Shown here: positions 38,247 through 47,500 of the stretch, piece by piece
Layout of the letters: each line of letters opens with the position of its first letter
Numbering within the stretch: position 1 is the stretch's first letter
Source of the DNA: Streptomyces fumigatiscleroticus
GTDB taxonomy: Bacteria > Actinomycetota > Actinomycetes > Streptomycetales > Streptomycetaceae
Direction: 5' to 3'
NCBI RefSeq assembly: GCF_014647975.1
Contig: NZ_BMQF01000001.1
Span: 62,001 to 126,000, forward strand
DNA: 64,000 bases
Translations under genes and position numbers: made by a program
Notes under the pieces: model-generated
Told to the model about the DNA's origin: nothing
The model's input: only the letters and a program-made list of their open reading frames with translations
Database searches by the model: none

Positions 38247-39620
38247 ATGGTCAACACAACCAACGGACACAAGCCGCGTACCCAGGCAGCCCACCGCTCC
38301 CGCCGGTGGTTCATGAACAAGGCGCTGCTCGCGGGCGGCGTCTCGGCCGTCGCGGTGATGGGCGGCTACGCCGCCGCCACGGCCGGCGCGGAGGAGACCT
38401 CCGCCGCCGACGCGACGGCGAGCGCCACCCCGTCGGGCTCCCCGTCGGGCCCGCCGGCGGGCGGCGGCTTCGGCCAGACGATCGCCTACGACGACTTCGT
38501 CGGCGTCACCACGGACGGCACCGTCGTCGACGACCTGTACGCGATCCACTCCACCGGCGTCTCCACCACCCCGGTGATCCGCGCCGCCAAGGCCTTCCTG
38601 GACTCGCTCACCGACGACCAGAAGTCGGCCACCCTCTTCGACGTCGACGCCGACCAGTGGCTCGACTGGACCAACGTCGACTCCAACGACCGCGACGGAG
38701 TCGCTCTGCGCGACCTGACCGAGACCCAGTACGCGCTCGGCATGAAGCTGCTCAAGGCGTCGCTGTCGGCCCGCGGCCTCACGCAGGCCAACAGCATCCG
38801 CAAGCTCAACCAGTTCCTCGGCGAGTACTCCGGCGACACCTCCAAGGCGCTCAACGAGGACGCCTACTGGTTCACCCTCATGGGCACCCCGTCGGCGACC
38901 GACGCCTGGGGCTTCCAGTTCGAGGGCCACCACCTCGTCATCAACTACTTCGTCCTGGGCGACCAGGTCGTGATGACCCCGACCTTCATGGGCTCCGAGC
39001 CGACGAAGATCACATACGACGGTACGGACTACCACCTCTTCCGGGAGGAGACCGCCGCGGGCCTGAAGCTGCTGCGCTCGCTGGACGAGACCCAGCTCGC
39101 CGCCGCGCTCTCCGGCGACGAGAAGTCGGGCACGAACCTGATCGCCGGAGCCGGCCAGGACAACGCCACCATCCCGTACGCGGGCGTCAAGGGCTCGGCC
39201 CTGAACCACCGGCAGCAGCAGTTGCTGCTCGACCTGGTCGAGGTGTACGTCGGCTACCAGGACGAGGGCCACGCGCGCGTGCGCATGCGGGAGATCGAGA
39301 AGCACCTCGACGACACGTACTTCTACTGGATCGGCGAGTACGAGGACGACTCCGCGTTCTACTACCGCGTCCACAGCCCGGTCGTGCTGATCGAGTACGA
39401 CGCCGAGTCCCCGCTCGCCTACCACGAGGACGAGGAGAGCGGCTCGGCCTCGGCCTCCGCCTCCGCCTCCGCGTCGGCCTCCCCCAGCCCGGGCGCCGGC
39501 GGCCCGGGCGGCCCCCAGGGCACCCCCACCCAGCAGCACATCCACACCATCATCCGCACCCCCAACGGCAACGACTACGGTGTGGACCTGCTCAAGCTCC
39601 ACCTGGAGACCGACCACTGA
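38247..39620 (+). CDS. DUF3500 domain protein, Tat-exported
   Basis: A 457-residue exported protein. The signal has RSRRWFMNKALLAGGVSAVAVM, a twin-arginine pattern, followed by Ala. The DUF3500 domain spans about residues 80-390, with LRDLTETQYALGMKLLKASLS, the central DAWGFQFEGHHLVINYFVLG and HLDDTYFYWIGEYED near its end (outlined). The family's reaction is not established. After it comes a Ser-Ala tract of about 16 residues (SASASAS) and a Gly/Pro linker, then a short conserved-looking tail rich in charged residues. The ATG at 38247 is used, though no ribosome binding site precedes it. AAGGAAAA at about 38211-38218 lies too far upstream, and the sequence in between is AT-rich for this genome. 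Confidence 0.75.
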   Translation: MVNTTNGHKPRTQAAHRSRRWFMNKALLAGGVSAVAVMGGYAAATAGAEETSAADATASATPSGSPSGPPAGGGFGQTIAYDDFVGVTTDGTVVDDLYAIHSTGVSTTPVIRAAKAFLDSLTDDQKSATLFDVDADQWLDWTNVDSNDRDGVALRDLTETQYALGMKLLKASLSARGLTQANSIRKLNQFLGEYSGDTSKALNEDAYWFTLMGTPSATDAWGFQFEGHHLVINYFVLGDQVVMTPTFMGSEPTKITYDGTDYHLFREETAAGLKLLRSLDETQLAAALSGDEKSGTNLIAGAGQDNATIPYAGVKGSALNHRQQQLLLDLVEVYVGYQDEGHARVRMREIEKHLDDTYFYWIGEYEDDSAFYYRVHSPVVLIEYDAESPLAYHEDEESGSASASASASASASPSPGAGGPGGPQGTPTQQHIHTIIRTPNGNDYGVDLLKLHLETDH

Positions 39621-39645
39621 CGGTGGCTCCGCCCCGCACCACCCC

Positions 39646-39673
39646 GGGCGCCCCGGCTCCGGCCGGGGCGCCC
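39646..39673. terminator. Bidirectional terminator between convergent genes
   Basis: GGGCGCCCCGGC (39646-39657) and GCCGGGGCGCCC (39662-39673) form a perfect 12-bp stem with a four-base loop TCCG. It lies 26 bp after the DUF3500 stop and 23 bp after the stop of the opposing hydrolase. Confidence 0.85.
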
Positions 39674-39695
39674 TCTGCCCCTGCCCCGTCCCGTC

Positions 39696-41009
39696 TCACC
39701 GCCGCCGCAGCTCGCCGAACCAGCGCACGATCGCCGAGGTGGCCGCGACATGGGAGCCCAGGTGACGGGAGCCCTGGTAGTCGACGGCGCCGAGGTCGAC
39801 CACCGGGACGGCCACACCGTGGTCCAGCAGAGCCGCCCGGCAGTGCTCGGTGTTGGCGGTGACGGCCTGCTCGTCGCCGGTCGCCATGTACAGCCGGACC
39901 GGGACACGGGGCACCCAGTCGGTGCATACGGCATCGGTGGTGCGCAGCGCCGCTGCCAGCGGTCCCGCCGGACGCGCGAGCAGTTCCCGTCCGTGCTCGG
40001 TCAGCAGCTCGTCCAGGCTGTCCGGGGTACCCCGCATCAGCTGCTCCCCCGTGTGCGCCCCGTCGAAGAGCGCCTCGACGGTGCTGTCGTAAGGGGCCCG
40101 GAACACGTCGCCGGGGCTGTCGTAGAGGTGATGGAGCCGGTTGAACGCCACGAGGAGGTACGCCCCGTACAGCACGGCGGACTTGGGCTCCACCTCGCCC
40201 TCCAGCAGCGCGGGCAGCTCCGCGCCGCCGAAGTCGTACGCGCCGCTGACCGGTGCCAGGGCCCCCAGCCCGAACCAGCGGTCCTCACCCGCCTGAAGGG
40301 CCCGGCCGAGCCCCAGTGCCGCCGACGCTCCCTGCGAGAAGCCGGTGACCATGACCTCGCGCTCCAGCACATGTCCGGTGCGGGGTGCGAAGGCGCGGGC
40401 CGCCCGCAGCATGTCCAGCGACGCAGTGGTCTCGGACCCGATGTCCATCCAGGGATGCGGACCGGGCCCCTCGCCCATTCCCAGATAGTCGGGCGCGACC
40501 CCCGCGGCTCCGGCCGACGCGTGCGCGATCACCGGCGCCGACACGAAGTCACCACGCCGCATCGACGGGGAGTCGTCCTTGTGACTGCCGGTGCCGTGCG
40601 CGAAGGAGACCGTCTGCAAGCGTCTGTCGCCGATGAGCGGCAGCACGAACAGCCCGCTCGCGGTGGTGGGCCGTCCATGCGGGTCGACGGTGCGGTAGAC
40701 CAGCCGGTACGCGACCACGCCGTGCCGGACGGTGTCGTCCGGGAACCCGGCCGCCCCCAACTCGGCGGCCACGGCCCGCGGTGTCGGAAGCGTGTACAGC
40801 TTCTCGGCAGAGACCAGTGTTCCCCTGCCGGGCACCTCGTGCCGCTCCTGCGCCCGGACCGGGGCGGCGGACGCGGTGGCGGCGGTGGCGGCGGTGGCGA
40901 CGGCCGGTCCGCTCAGCAGCAGACCGCAGCAGACGGCGACGGCTCCCGCCCGGAGACCGGCGCGGTAGCGCGGTCCGCGGCGCGAGGACGGTGAGACGGA
41001 GATGACCAC
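39696..41009 (-). CDS. Secreted lipase-like alpha/beta hydrolase
   Basis: A 437-residue exported hydrolase of the secretory lipase (LIP-type) group. A signal of about 40 residues is followed by an Ala-rich cleavage region. The mature protein shows VAYRLVYRTVDPHGRPTTASG and VSFAHGTGSH, the latter near the oxyanion hole. The nucleophile elbow is GFSQGASAALGLG. A possible acid is Asp in RLYMATGDEQAV, and the base is His in YQGSRHLGSHVAAT. It should hydrolyse an ester outside the cell. The GTG at 41009 is favoured because GGAGGA lies four bases before it; a GTG four codons upstream overlaps that site. It is divergent from the PNPOx gene with about 250 bp between them. Confidence 0.82.
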   Translation of the reverse strand: MVISVSPSSRRGPRYRAGLRAGAVAVCCGLLLSGPAVATAATAATASAAPVRAQERHEVPGRGTLVSAEKLYTLPTPRAVAAELGAAGFPDDTVRHGVVAYRLVYRTVDPHGRPTTASGLFVLPLIGDRRLQTVSFAHGTGSHKDDSPSMRRGDFVSAPVIAHASAGAAGVAPDYLGMGEGPGPHPWMDIGSETTASLDMLRAARAFAPRTGHVLEREVMVTGFSQGASAALGLGRALQAGEDRWFGLGALAPVSGAYDFGGAELPALLEGEVEPKSAVLYGAYLLVAFNRLHHLYDSPGDVFRAPYDSTVEALFDGAHTGEQLMRGTPDSLDELLTEHGRELLARPAGPLAAALRTTDAVCTDWVPRVPVRLYMATGDEQAVTANTEHCRAALLDHGVAVPVVDLGAVDYQGSRHLGSHVAATSAIVRWFGELRRR

Positions 41010-41263
41010 GAGTTCCTCCACATGTGCTCGGCAAGGACCGCTTCAGCCTCACGCGGGACGGACCTCGACGCACTGGTGCCTGCCCCCGGGTCCTCCGGGT
41101 GCCTGCCCCCGCCGCCCGGGGGGATCCCGCCTGTACGAGGGCGTGGCGGCAGCTGATCGCGCAGGGGCACATGGCGACGACGACAGCGGCCGCCCTCGGA
41201 CGACAGCCGGGAGGCGGACGCGGACGGCACCCCCGGCCTGTGACGCCGGTAGGATCCTGGCAT

Positions 41264-41929
41264 GTGAACGAGACGATGCGCGGCAGACTCAGGTCGATAC
41301 CGGTTTTCGCGAACGTGCCGGATGCCGGATTCTCCGAGAAGGACCTCCCGGACAACCCCGTGCCGGTGATCGGGGACTGGATCCTCGCGGCGCACGCCGC
41401 GGGACAACCGGAGCCACATGCCATGAGCCTGTGCACGGTCGGTCCGTCCGGAGTTCCGTCGAGCCGGGTCCTGCTCGTCAAGGACATCGACGACGACCAC
41501 CTGTACTTCGCCACCCCGGCCGACAGCCGCAAGGGCCGGGAGATCGCGGCGAATCCGCATGTGTCGGCCCACTTCTACTGGCCGGCCGCCGGACGTCAGG
41601 TCCGCGTCGTGGGCAAGGCCGCGGGCCTGGAACGTGCCGCCTCTCAGGCCGACTTCGCCGAGCGCGGGCGAGGCTCCCGCCTCGCCGCCCACCTGCACCG
41701 GCCGGGTCCGCTCGGCGACCGGGCCGACGTGCTCGCCGAGTTCGCACGCCTCGACTCGCTCCACCCGGAGGAGGTGCCGTGCCCCCCGAGCTGGACGCTC
41801 TACGCCATCACCCCCACCGAGGTGGAGTTCTGGGCGGCGAGTGCCGACCGGGTCCACCACCGCGTCCAGTACCGCAGGGACACCGCCACCGGCGGGAGCG
41901 CCTGGCACCGCCGACTGCTGTGGCCCTGA
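41264..41929 (+). CDS. Pyridoxamine 5'-phosphate oxidase-like flavoprotein
   Basis: A 221-residue FMN-binding split-barrel protein of the PNPOx family. It has MSLCTVGPSGVPSSRVLLVKDID, the first FMN-binding strand, then FATPADSRKGREIAANPHVSAHFYWPAAGRQVRVVGKA, and ends with the conserved RRLLWP; a PNPOx C-terminal dimerisation region lies before it. Within the family it is nearer to PhzG-like enzymes than to the housekeeping PdxH, judged by length and by W-P in place of the usual R-L-x-P ending; that is a judgement by eye. The start is GTG 41264 with AGGA nine bases upstream; an ATG four codons later is possible. It ends 16 bp from a convergent gene. Confidence 0.75.
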   Translation: MNETMRGRLRSIPVFANVPDAGFSEKDLPDNPVPVIGDWILAAHAAGQPEPHAMSLCTVGPSGVPSSRVLLVKDIDDDHLYFATPADSRKGREIAANPHVSAHFYWPAAGRQVRVVGKAAGLERAASQADFAERGRGSRLAAHLHRPGPLGDRADVLAEFARLDSLHPEEVPCPPSWTLYAITPTEVEFWAASADRVHHRVQYRRDTATGGSAWHRRLLWP

Positions 41930-41957
41930 CGGGTGACACGAGCCGTCACGGCCACAG
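41918..41957. terminator. Terminator overlapping two convergent gene ends
   Basis: CTGTGGCC (41918-41925) pairs with GGCCACAG (41950-41957). Inside, GACGG (41928-41932) pairs with CCGTC (41943-41947), leaving a ten-base loop. The stem reaches into the last codons of both convergent genes, so coding sequence doubles as terminator. Confidence 0.7.
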
Positions 41958-42419
41958 CACCTTGCCGTCCCGAACCATCAGCGGCTCGAACCGGTCCGAC
42001 TCGTAGTACCTGATCCAGCCCAGACGGACGGCACCGTCGCCGGAACGGTGCCGTCCGTCGGCCTTGCCCGCCAGCCAGTCGAGCAGTTCACCGGTGCGGT
42101 CGAAGTCGTCCGGATGGATCTCCTGCCGAACGGTCAGCGCCCAGGACCCGTCGCGGGTCTCCTCAGGGTGCAGCAGCTCGGCCACGAGCACGCCGTCCAC
42201 CTTCCAGGCCTCCCCGTGCCGGCCCAGCACAGGCATGGGCCGGTCCTCGACGACGGGCTCGCCGTACTCGTCCGCCACCACGACCGGGAACTCGGGCACG
42301 ATCCGCAGCGTGCCGGGCTTGTCGCCCGGACCGAGATGCCATCGAAGCTCCGCCGCCTCTTCGTCCGACAGACCTCCCCGCAGGTTCAGAACGGCCAAGA
42401 GCTCATGGATGTCAGCCAC
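41946..42419 (-). CDS. Conserved hypothetical protein
   Basis: A 157-residue soluble protein that I do not recognise. It begins with a helical part, MADIHELLAVLNLRGGLSDEE, followed by a mainly beta section with acidic loops. It includes IRYYESDRFEPLM near the end and finishes KVLWP. There is no signal, membrane segment or known catalytic motif. Composition is acidic and codon use fits a real Streptomyces gene. It lies between the PNPOx gene (convergent) and the TetR gene (divergent across a tandem repeat). It may be an immunity-like or SMI1/KNR4-like small protein, but nothing specific supports that. Confidence 0.7.
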   Translation of the reverse strand: MADIHELLAVLNLRGGLSDEEAAELRWHLGPGDKPGTLRIVPEFPVVVADEYGEPVVEDRPMPVLGRHGEAWKVDGVLVAELLHPEETRDGSWALTVRQEIHPDDFDRTGELLDWLAGKADGRHRSGDGAVRLGWIRYYESDRFEPLMVRDGKVLWP

Positions 42420-42453
42420 AGCGGCAGGTTGTCGCCCTGCCCGGGAGACGCCT

Positions 42454-42490
42454 TGCCGCCCTGCCTCCCTGCCGCCCTGCCTCCCTGCCG
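42454..42490. repeat. 16-bp tandem repeat, 2.3 copies
   Basis: TGCCGCCCTGCCTCCC occurs twice head to tail (42454-42469 and 42470-42485) and begins a third time (TGCCG). It lies between the divergent hypothetical gene and the TetR gene, upstream of the TetR promoter. Copy number may vary by slippage. Confidence 0.8.
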
Positions 42491-42519
42491 ACTGTGACCG
42501 CGAGCAGGTATTGCAACGG

Positions 42520-42531
42520 TCGATCCAAAAC
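42520..42531 (+). promoter_or_regulatory. Operator-like box upstream of the TetR gene
   Basis: TCGATCCAAAAC lies in the spacer between a possible -35 (TTGCAA at 42511-42516) and a -10-like TTAGGG. The same box, TCGATCCAnAAC, is found twice in front of the MFS gene. A repressor bound here would block its own promoter. Confidence 0.6.
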
Positions 42532-42546
42532 GGTTAGGGTCACGCC

Positions 42547-43143
42547 ATGGCCCGACCGAGGATGTTCGACGAGGAACGGGCCCTGGACGCGGCGATGCGC
42601 ACATTCTGGGAGAAGGGCTACGAAGCCACCTCCACACAGGATCTGTGCGAGGCCACGGGGCTGGGGCGAAGCAGCATCTACAACACGTTCAGGAGCAAGC
42701 GCGACCTCTTCGAACGGGCGCTGGCCCGCTACATCGACACCATGACCACCGCCCAGCTGGCTCTTCTGGACGATGCGCGGCTCAGCGCGGCCGACAGGAT
42801 CCGCGCCCTGCTCGCCATGGTCGTCGACGGCGAGACGGAGCACCGGGCCGGCGGCCGCAGCCTGGGCTGTCTCACCGTGAACACCACGGTCGAGCTGGCC
42901 GCCCGCGACGCCAGGACGGCGGGGATGCTGGAGCGTGACACGGCACGCCGGCTGGCGGCGCTGCGCGCGGTGATCGAGCTGGGGCGGCGGGACGGCAGCA
43001 TCACCTCCGCCAGGGACGCCGGAGCCCTGGCCCGCTTCGTCAACGCGTCGATCGGCGGCATGCGCATCTCCGGCCAGGGCGGGGCCGACCGCGCCACCCT
43101 GGAGTCGATCGCCGAGGTGATCATGGACGCCCTGACCCGCTGA
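42547..43143 (+). CDS. TetR family transcriptional repressor
   Basis: A 198-residue regulator. The N-terminal HTH is ALDAAMRTFWEKGYEATSTQDLCEATGLGRSSIYNTFRSKRDLFERAL in outline, ideal for the family. The C-terminal ligand domain contains GRSLGCLTVNTTVELAARD, typical of the TetR_C_16/AcrR-like group controlling efflux pumps. It is followed 125 bp later by the MFS gene in the same direction, and both carry TCGATCCAnAAC boxes. I infer that it represses itself and the exporter and is released by the exported drug. Confidence 0.9.
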   Translation: MARPRMFDEERALDAAMRTFWEKGYEATSTQDLCEATGLGRSSIYNTFRSKRDLFERALARYIDTMTTAQLALLDDARLSAADRIRALLAMVVDGETEHRAGGRSLGCLTVNTTVELAARDARTAGMLERDTARRLAALRAVIELGRRDGSITSARDAGALARFVNASIGGMRISGQGGADRATLESIAEVIMDALTR

Positions 43144-43217
43144 CCGGGCACGCCACCGACACGTGACGCACGCCGTATGACGCATGACACATGACACATG
43201 CGCGAGTTTTGAACCTA

Positions 43218-43243
43218 TCGATCCATAACTTTCGATCCACAAC
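43218..43243 (+). promoter_or_regulatory. Paired operator-like boxes upstream of the MFS gene
   Basis: TCGATCCATAAC (43218-43229) and TCGATCCACAAC (43232-43243) form a direct repeat with a 14-bp period. A third copy lies before the TetR gene. A TTGAAC at 43209-43214 could be a -35. The site ends 25 bases before the MFS start. Confidence 0.65.
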
Positions 43244-43268
43244 TCGACTCGACGAGGGAGACCGACCC

Positions 43269-44465
43269 GTGCCCCGTGCCGTACACGTCTTGGCGCTCGG
43301 CATCTTCGCCATGGTGACCAGTGAGTTCGTGGTCGCCGGGCTGATGCCGCAGATGGCCGAAGGACTGGATGCCACCGTCCCGCAGATCGGCTACCTCATC
43401 ACCGCCTTCGCGGTGGCCATGGCGGCCGGGGGGCCGGTGCTGACCGTGGCCCTCATGAAGTTCCCGCCGCGTACGGCGCTGATGGTGCTGTTCGCCCTCT
43501 TCCTCGCGGGCAACGTGCTGGCCGCCACCGCGACCGGCTACGGAGTGATGTTGGCCGCGCGGATCATCACCGGCGCCGCCTCGCAGGCCTTCTTCGGTGT
43601 GGGCATCTCGATGTGCGCCCAGCTCACCCGCCCCGAAGTCCGTGGTCGCGCGATCGCCGTCGCGATGAACGGCCTGATGCTCGGCACCCTGCTCGGCCTG
43701 CCCATCGCCACCCTGGTGGGCGAGCACTTCGGCTGGCGCGCGGCGTTCTGGGTCATCACCCTCATCACCGTGGTCGCCGCCGTGGCCACCCTGATCGGCG
43801 TGGACCACGTCGAGCGCCCCGGCGGTGGCGGCGGCTTCCGCGATCAGGCCGGTGTCTTCCGCAGGCCCAGGCTGTGGCTGGCGCTGTCCACCAGCACGCT
43901 CGTCATCGGCGCCACCTTCTCCGCCTTCAGCTACTTCAACCCGATCCTCACCGATGTCACCGGCTTCTCCCCCGGGACCGTCCCCGTGCTGCTGCTCGCC
44001 TACGGTGCCGCGACCGTCGTGGGCAACACCGTCGTCGGGCGCTTCGCCGACGGCCACACCGCCCTCGTTCTCGCCGTCGGCCTGGTGCTCAACGCGCTCT
44101 TCCTGACCGGCTTCGCCCTTCTGGCCGGCCTGCCTGTTCCGGCGGTCGTCTGCATGATGGGCATCGGCCTGGCCGGCGTCACCATGAACCCGGCGATGGT
44201 GACCCGCGTCCACCGCGCCGGAAACGCCGGTCCGCTGGTCAACACGGTGCATTCCTCCTTCATCACCCTCGGCGTCATCCTCGGCTCCTCCATCGGTGCC
44301 GTCGTGATCGACGTCTGGGGGCTGCGCGCTCCGCTCTGGCTCGGTGCGGTGATGGCCCTGGCGGGGCTGGCCGGCGTGTTGCCCGACCTGGTCCGCCGGC
44401 CCCCCCGTGCCACGGGCCTCGCCTCCGGCCGCCCCCGCCCGGCCGAGCAGAGCGGAAGCGTCTGA
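43269..44465 (+). CDS. MFS efflux transporter (AraJ/Cmx-like)
   Basis: A 398-residue transporter with twelve predicted membrane segments. It opens LALGIFAMVTSEFVVAGLMPQMA, typical of the AraJ/chloramphenicol-exporter group. It has the drug/H+ antiporter signature near segment 5 as GLMLGTLLGLPIATLVG, and the loop RPEVRGRAIAVAMN before it. The GTG at 43269 follows GAGGGAG by eight bases; the frame is open upstream through the operator boxes but would lack a site. It probably exports a small hydrophobic compound under control of the upstream TetR protein. Confidence 0.87.
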   Translation: MPRAVHVLALGIFAMVTSEFVVAGLMPQMAEGLDATVPQIGYLITAFAVAMAAGGPVLTVALMKFPPRTALMVLFALFLAGNVLAATATGYGVMLAARIITGAASQAFFGVGISMCAQLTRPEVRGRAIAVAMNGLMLGTLLGLPIATLVGEHFGWRAAFWVITLITVVAAVATLIGVDHVERPGGGGGFRDQAGVFRRPRLWLALSTSTLVIGATFSAFSYFNPILTDVTGFSPGTVPVLLLAYGAATVVGNTVVGRFADGHTALVLAVGLVLNALFLTGFALLAGLPVPAVVCMMGIGLAGVTMNPAMVTRVHRAGNAGPLVNTVHSSFITLGVILGSSIGAVVIDVWGLRAPLWLGAVMALAGLAGVLPDLVRRPPRATGLASGRPRPAEQSGSV

Positions 44466-44560
44466 GCCGTCGGCCGGCCGGCCGCTTCTCCGGCATGTCC
44501 GTCAGGTCATCAACTCGCCGTTCAGGCCACGGTCGTTCGCACCCCGTAGCTTGTCGGGAC

Positions 44561-47500
44561 ATGAGCGAATTCCCGCAGAGCCCCACCACGGGTCCGACTC
44601 GCCGTGGCATTCTCGCCGGAGCGGTGGCCGCCGCCTTCACCGCGACCGCGGCCGGAGGCCCGGCCACCGCGGCCCCCGCCCGCCCCACCGGTCCCGGTGC
44701 CGATGCCGATGCCGATACCGGTTCGGGCGGCCTCGACCACCAGGTCCCCCGCTACCGCACGACGGTCCCCGGCGAATCCGTCGAGGTCGCCCGGGTGGAC
44801 CGCCCGGTGGCCCCGGGCATCGTCCTCACCTCGTACGACACCTTCGGCCGGACCGGCTGGACCCGTGTGCACGTCCTCAACGCCGATCTGCGCGACGCCT
44901 CCGTCGGCGTGGACCTTCTCGCCCGCGCGGTGAGCGAGAGGCGTACGCCGTCGGTGGCGGCCGACGCGCAGGGCGCGGTGGCCGCGGTCAACGGCGACTT
45001 CTTCGACATCACGGAGACCGAGGCGGCCATCGGCCCGGAGATCCAGGACGGCGAGCTGCGCAAGGGCAGCACCACCGCCACCACCGTCGCGACGGTCGGC
45101 GCCGACCGGATCGCGCGCCTGGCCGACCTGCTGGTCGAGGGCACGGTCACGGTGGCCGGCACCAGCCGCCCGCTGGCCGCGCTCAACTCCGCCTCCGTGC
45201 CGGTGGACGCTCTCGCCGTCTACACACCGCTGTGGGGTCCGGGTCCGCGCACGGCGATCCGGGGCGCGGGGCCGTACACCGAACTCGTCGTCACCGACGG
45301 CAAGGTGACCGCGGTCAACGACGGGCTGACCGACACCGCCGTACCCGACGGCGGGCTGATCGTCGTCGGCCGGGGCGTGGCCGCCTCGCGGCTCGCCGCC
45401 GCCCGCGAGGGCGACGCCGTCACCGCCACCTTCGCGCCGCGCTCCGACTCGCCCGCCGCCCCTCGCATGGCGCTGGGCAGTAACGCCGTGCTGGTCAGGG
45501 ACGGCAAGGCGGTCGACTTCCCGCCCAGCGAGGGCAACGACGCGGACAAGCCGCGCACGGTCATCGGCTGGACGGACGGCGGACGCCGCCTGCTGCTGGT
45601 CGCCGTCGACGGCTCGGCCAACTTCTCCGCCGGTCTCACCTACGACGCCACCGCCGAACTCCTGGTCCGGCTGGGCGCCACCGAGGCGTTCATGCTGGAC
45701 GGCGGCGGCTCCACCGGCATGGTCGCCCGGCGGCCCGGAGACACGGAGGTCAGCGTGGTCAACACCCCGTCGGACGGCGGCGAGCGGCCGGTGCCCAACG
45801 CCGTCGGGCTGTTCGGCCCGAAGGGCTCCGGCCGCCTGCGCGGCCTGGACGTCCGCACCGCCGCCGACCGGGTGGTCCCCGGCCTCACCCTGAACGTCAC
45901 CGCCGCCGGGTACGACGAGACCTGGTCGCCGGTCGGCACCGGCCGCAACGAGGTGAAGTGGTCGGCGCGGCCGGACTCGCTGGGCCGCACGGACGACGGG
46001 GTCTTCCGCGCGGGCCGGCCCGGCACCGGCACCCTGAGGGTACGCTCCGGCGCCGCCCGCGGCGAACGCGAGCTGCGCGTCGTCGGCGAGCTGCACCGGC
46101 TCTTCTTTACCGAGCAGACCCTCACCATCGAACCCGGCGCCACCGCCGAGGCCGGCCTGACCGGCTACGACGCCGACGGCTTCAACGCCCCCGTGGCCGG
46201 CCGGGACGCCACCCTCGACTACGACAGGACGGTCGTCGGCGTGACGGTGGAGGCCGACGGCCGCCTCACCGTCACCGGGGCGGCGGAGGCCGACGGCAGG
46301 GCCACGGTCCTCACGGCGACCGTGGGCGGTATCTCGGCGAGGCTCGCGGTGACGGTGGGGCTGGCCGACGTGTCGCTGGCGGAGTTCGAACCGGGCGAGA
46401 CCTGGACCGCCCTGGCCGCCCGCGGCACCGCCGCCGTCGAGCTCGTCGAGGCCGCCGACCGGCCCGGCGCGGGCACCGGCAACCACGCCCTGCGTCTGAC
46501 GTACGACTTCACCGGGCAGTCCAGTACCTCGGCGGCGTACGCGGTGGCCGGCGCCCCGCTCACCCTGCCCGCCGGCACCAAGCGGCTCGCCCTGTGGGTG
46601 AGGGGCGACGGACGCGGCCACTGGCTGCGCGCGATGCTGCGCTCCCAGTCCACCACCAACGTGCCGTTCACCTTCACCACCACCGTGGACTGGACGGGCT
46701 GGCGCCAGGTCGTCGGCGAACTACCCGACGGCTTCTCCGCCCCGATCACCCTGCTGCGCCTGTACATCGCGGAGACCTCGCAGGCCGGCAAGAACGCGGG
46801 CGCGCTCGACCTCGACCATCTCGTCGCCCAGGTCGGGCAGCGGCCGCAGACCGCCGAGGCGCCGCCGCCCGACCCGTACGTGGTCGGACAGGGCGGTCTG
46901 CCGCGCGGCCGGTGGAGGTTCGCGGTCCTGTCCGACCTGCACATCAGCGCGGCGGCCGGTCCCGACTCCTTCTCCGGACGGCAGGCGGCCACCGCGCTGG
47001 AGCAGGCGGTGGCGAGCGGACCCGACTTCATCCTCATCAACGGCGACTTCGTCGACGACAACCATCCGGCCGACTTCGACCTGGCCAACAGCCTGCTGCG
47101 CGACCATGTCCCGGACGGCATACCCGTCCACTGGACGCCCGGCAACCACGAGGCGGGCCTGTCCGCCACCGGCGGTCTGGACGCCTTCCTGGCCGCGACC
47201 GGACGGCCCAGCCGCCAGGTCTTCGACCACAAGGGCACCCGCTTCGTCCTGCTGGACTCGCACACCGGCGACATGCGCACCTCCGACTGGGACCAGGTGC
47301 CGCTGCTGGAGTCCGAACTGGCAAGGGCCGCCGAGGACCGGACCGTCACCGGTGTGGTCGTCTCCTTCCACCACCCGCTGCACGACCCGTCCGGCGCCGG
47401 TTCCTCCCAGCTCTCCGACCGGCTCGCCGCCGGCCTGATCAAGCGCTGGCTGGCCGACTTCCGGGAGCGTTCCGGCAAGCCGATCGCCCTGTTCACCGGC

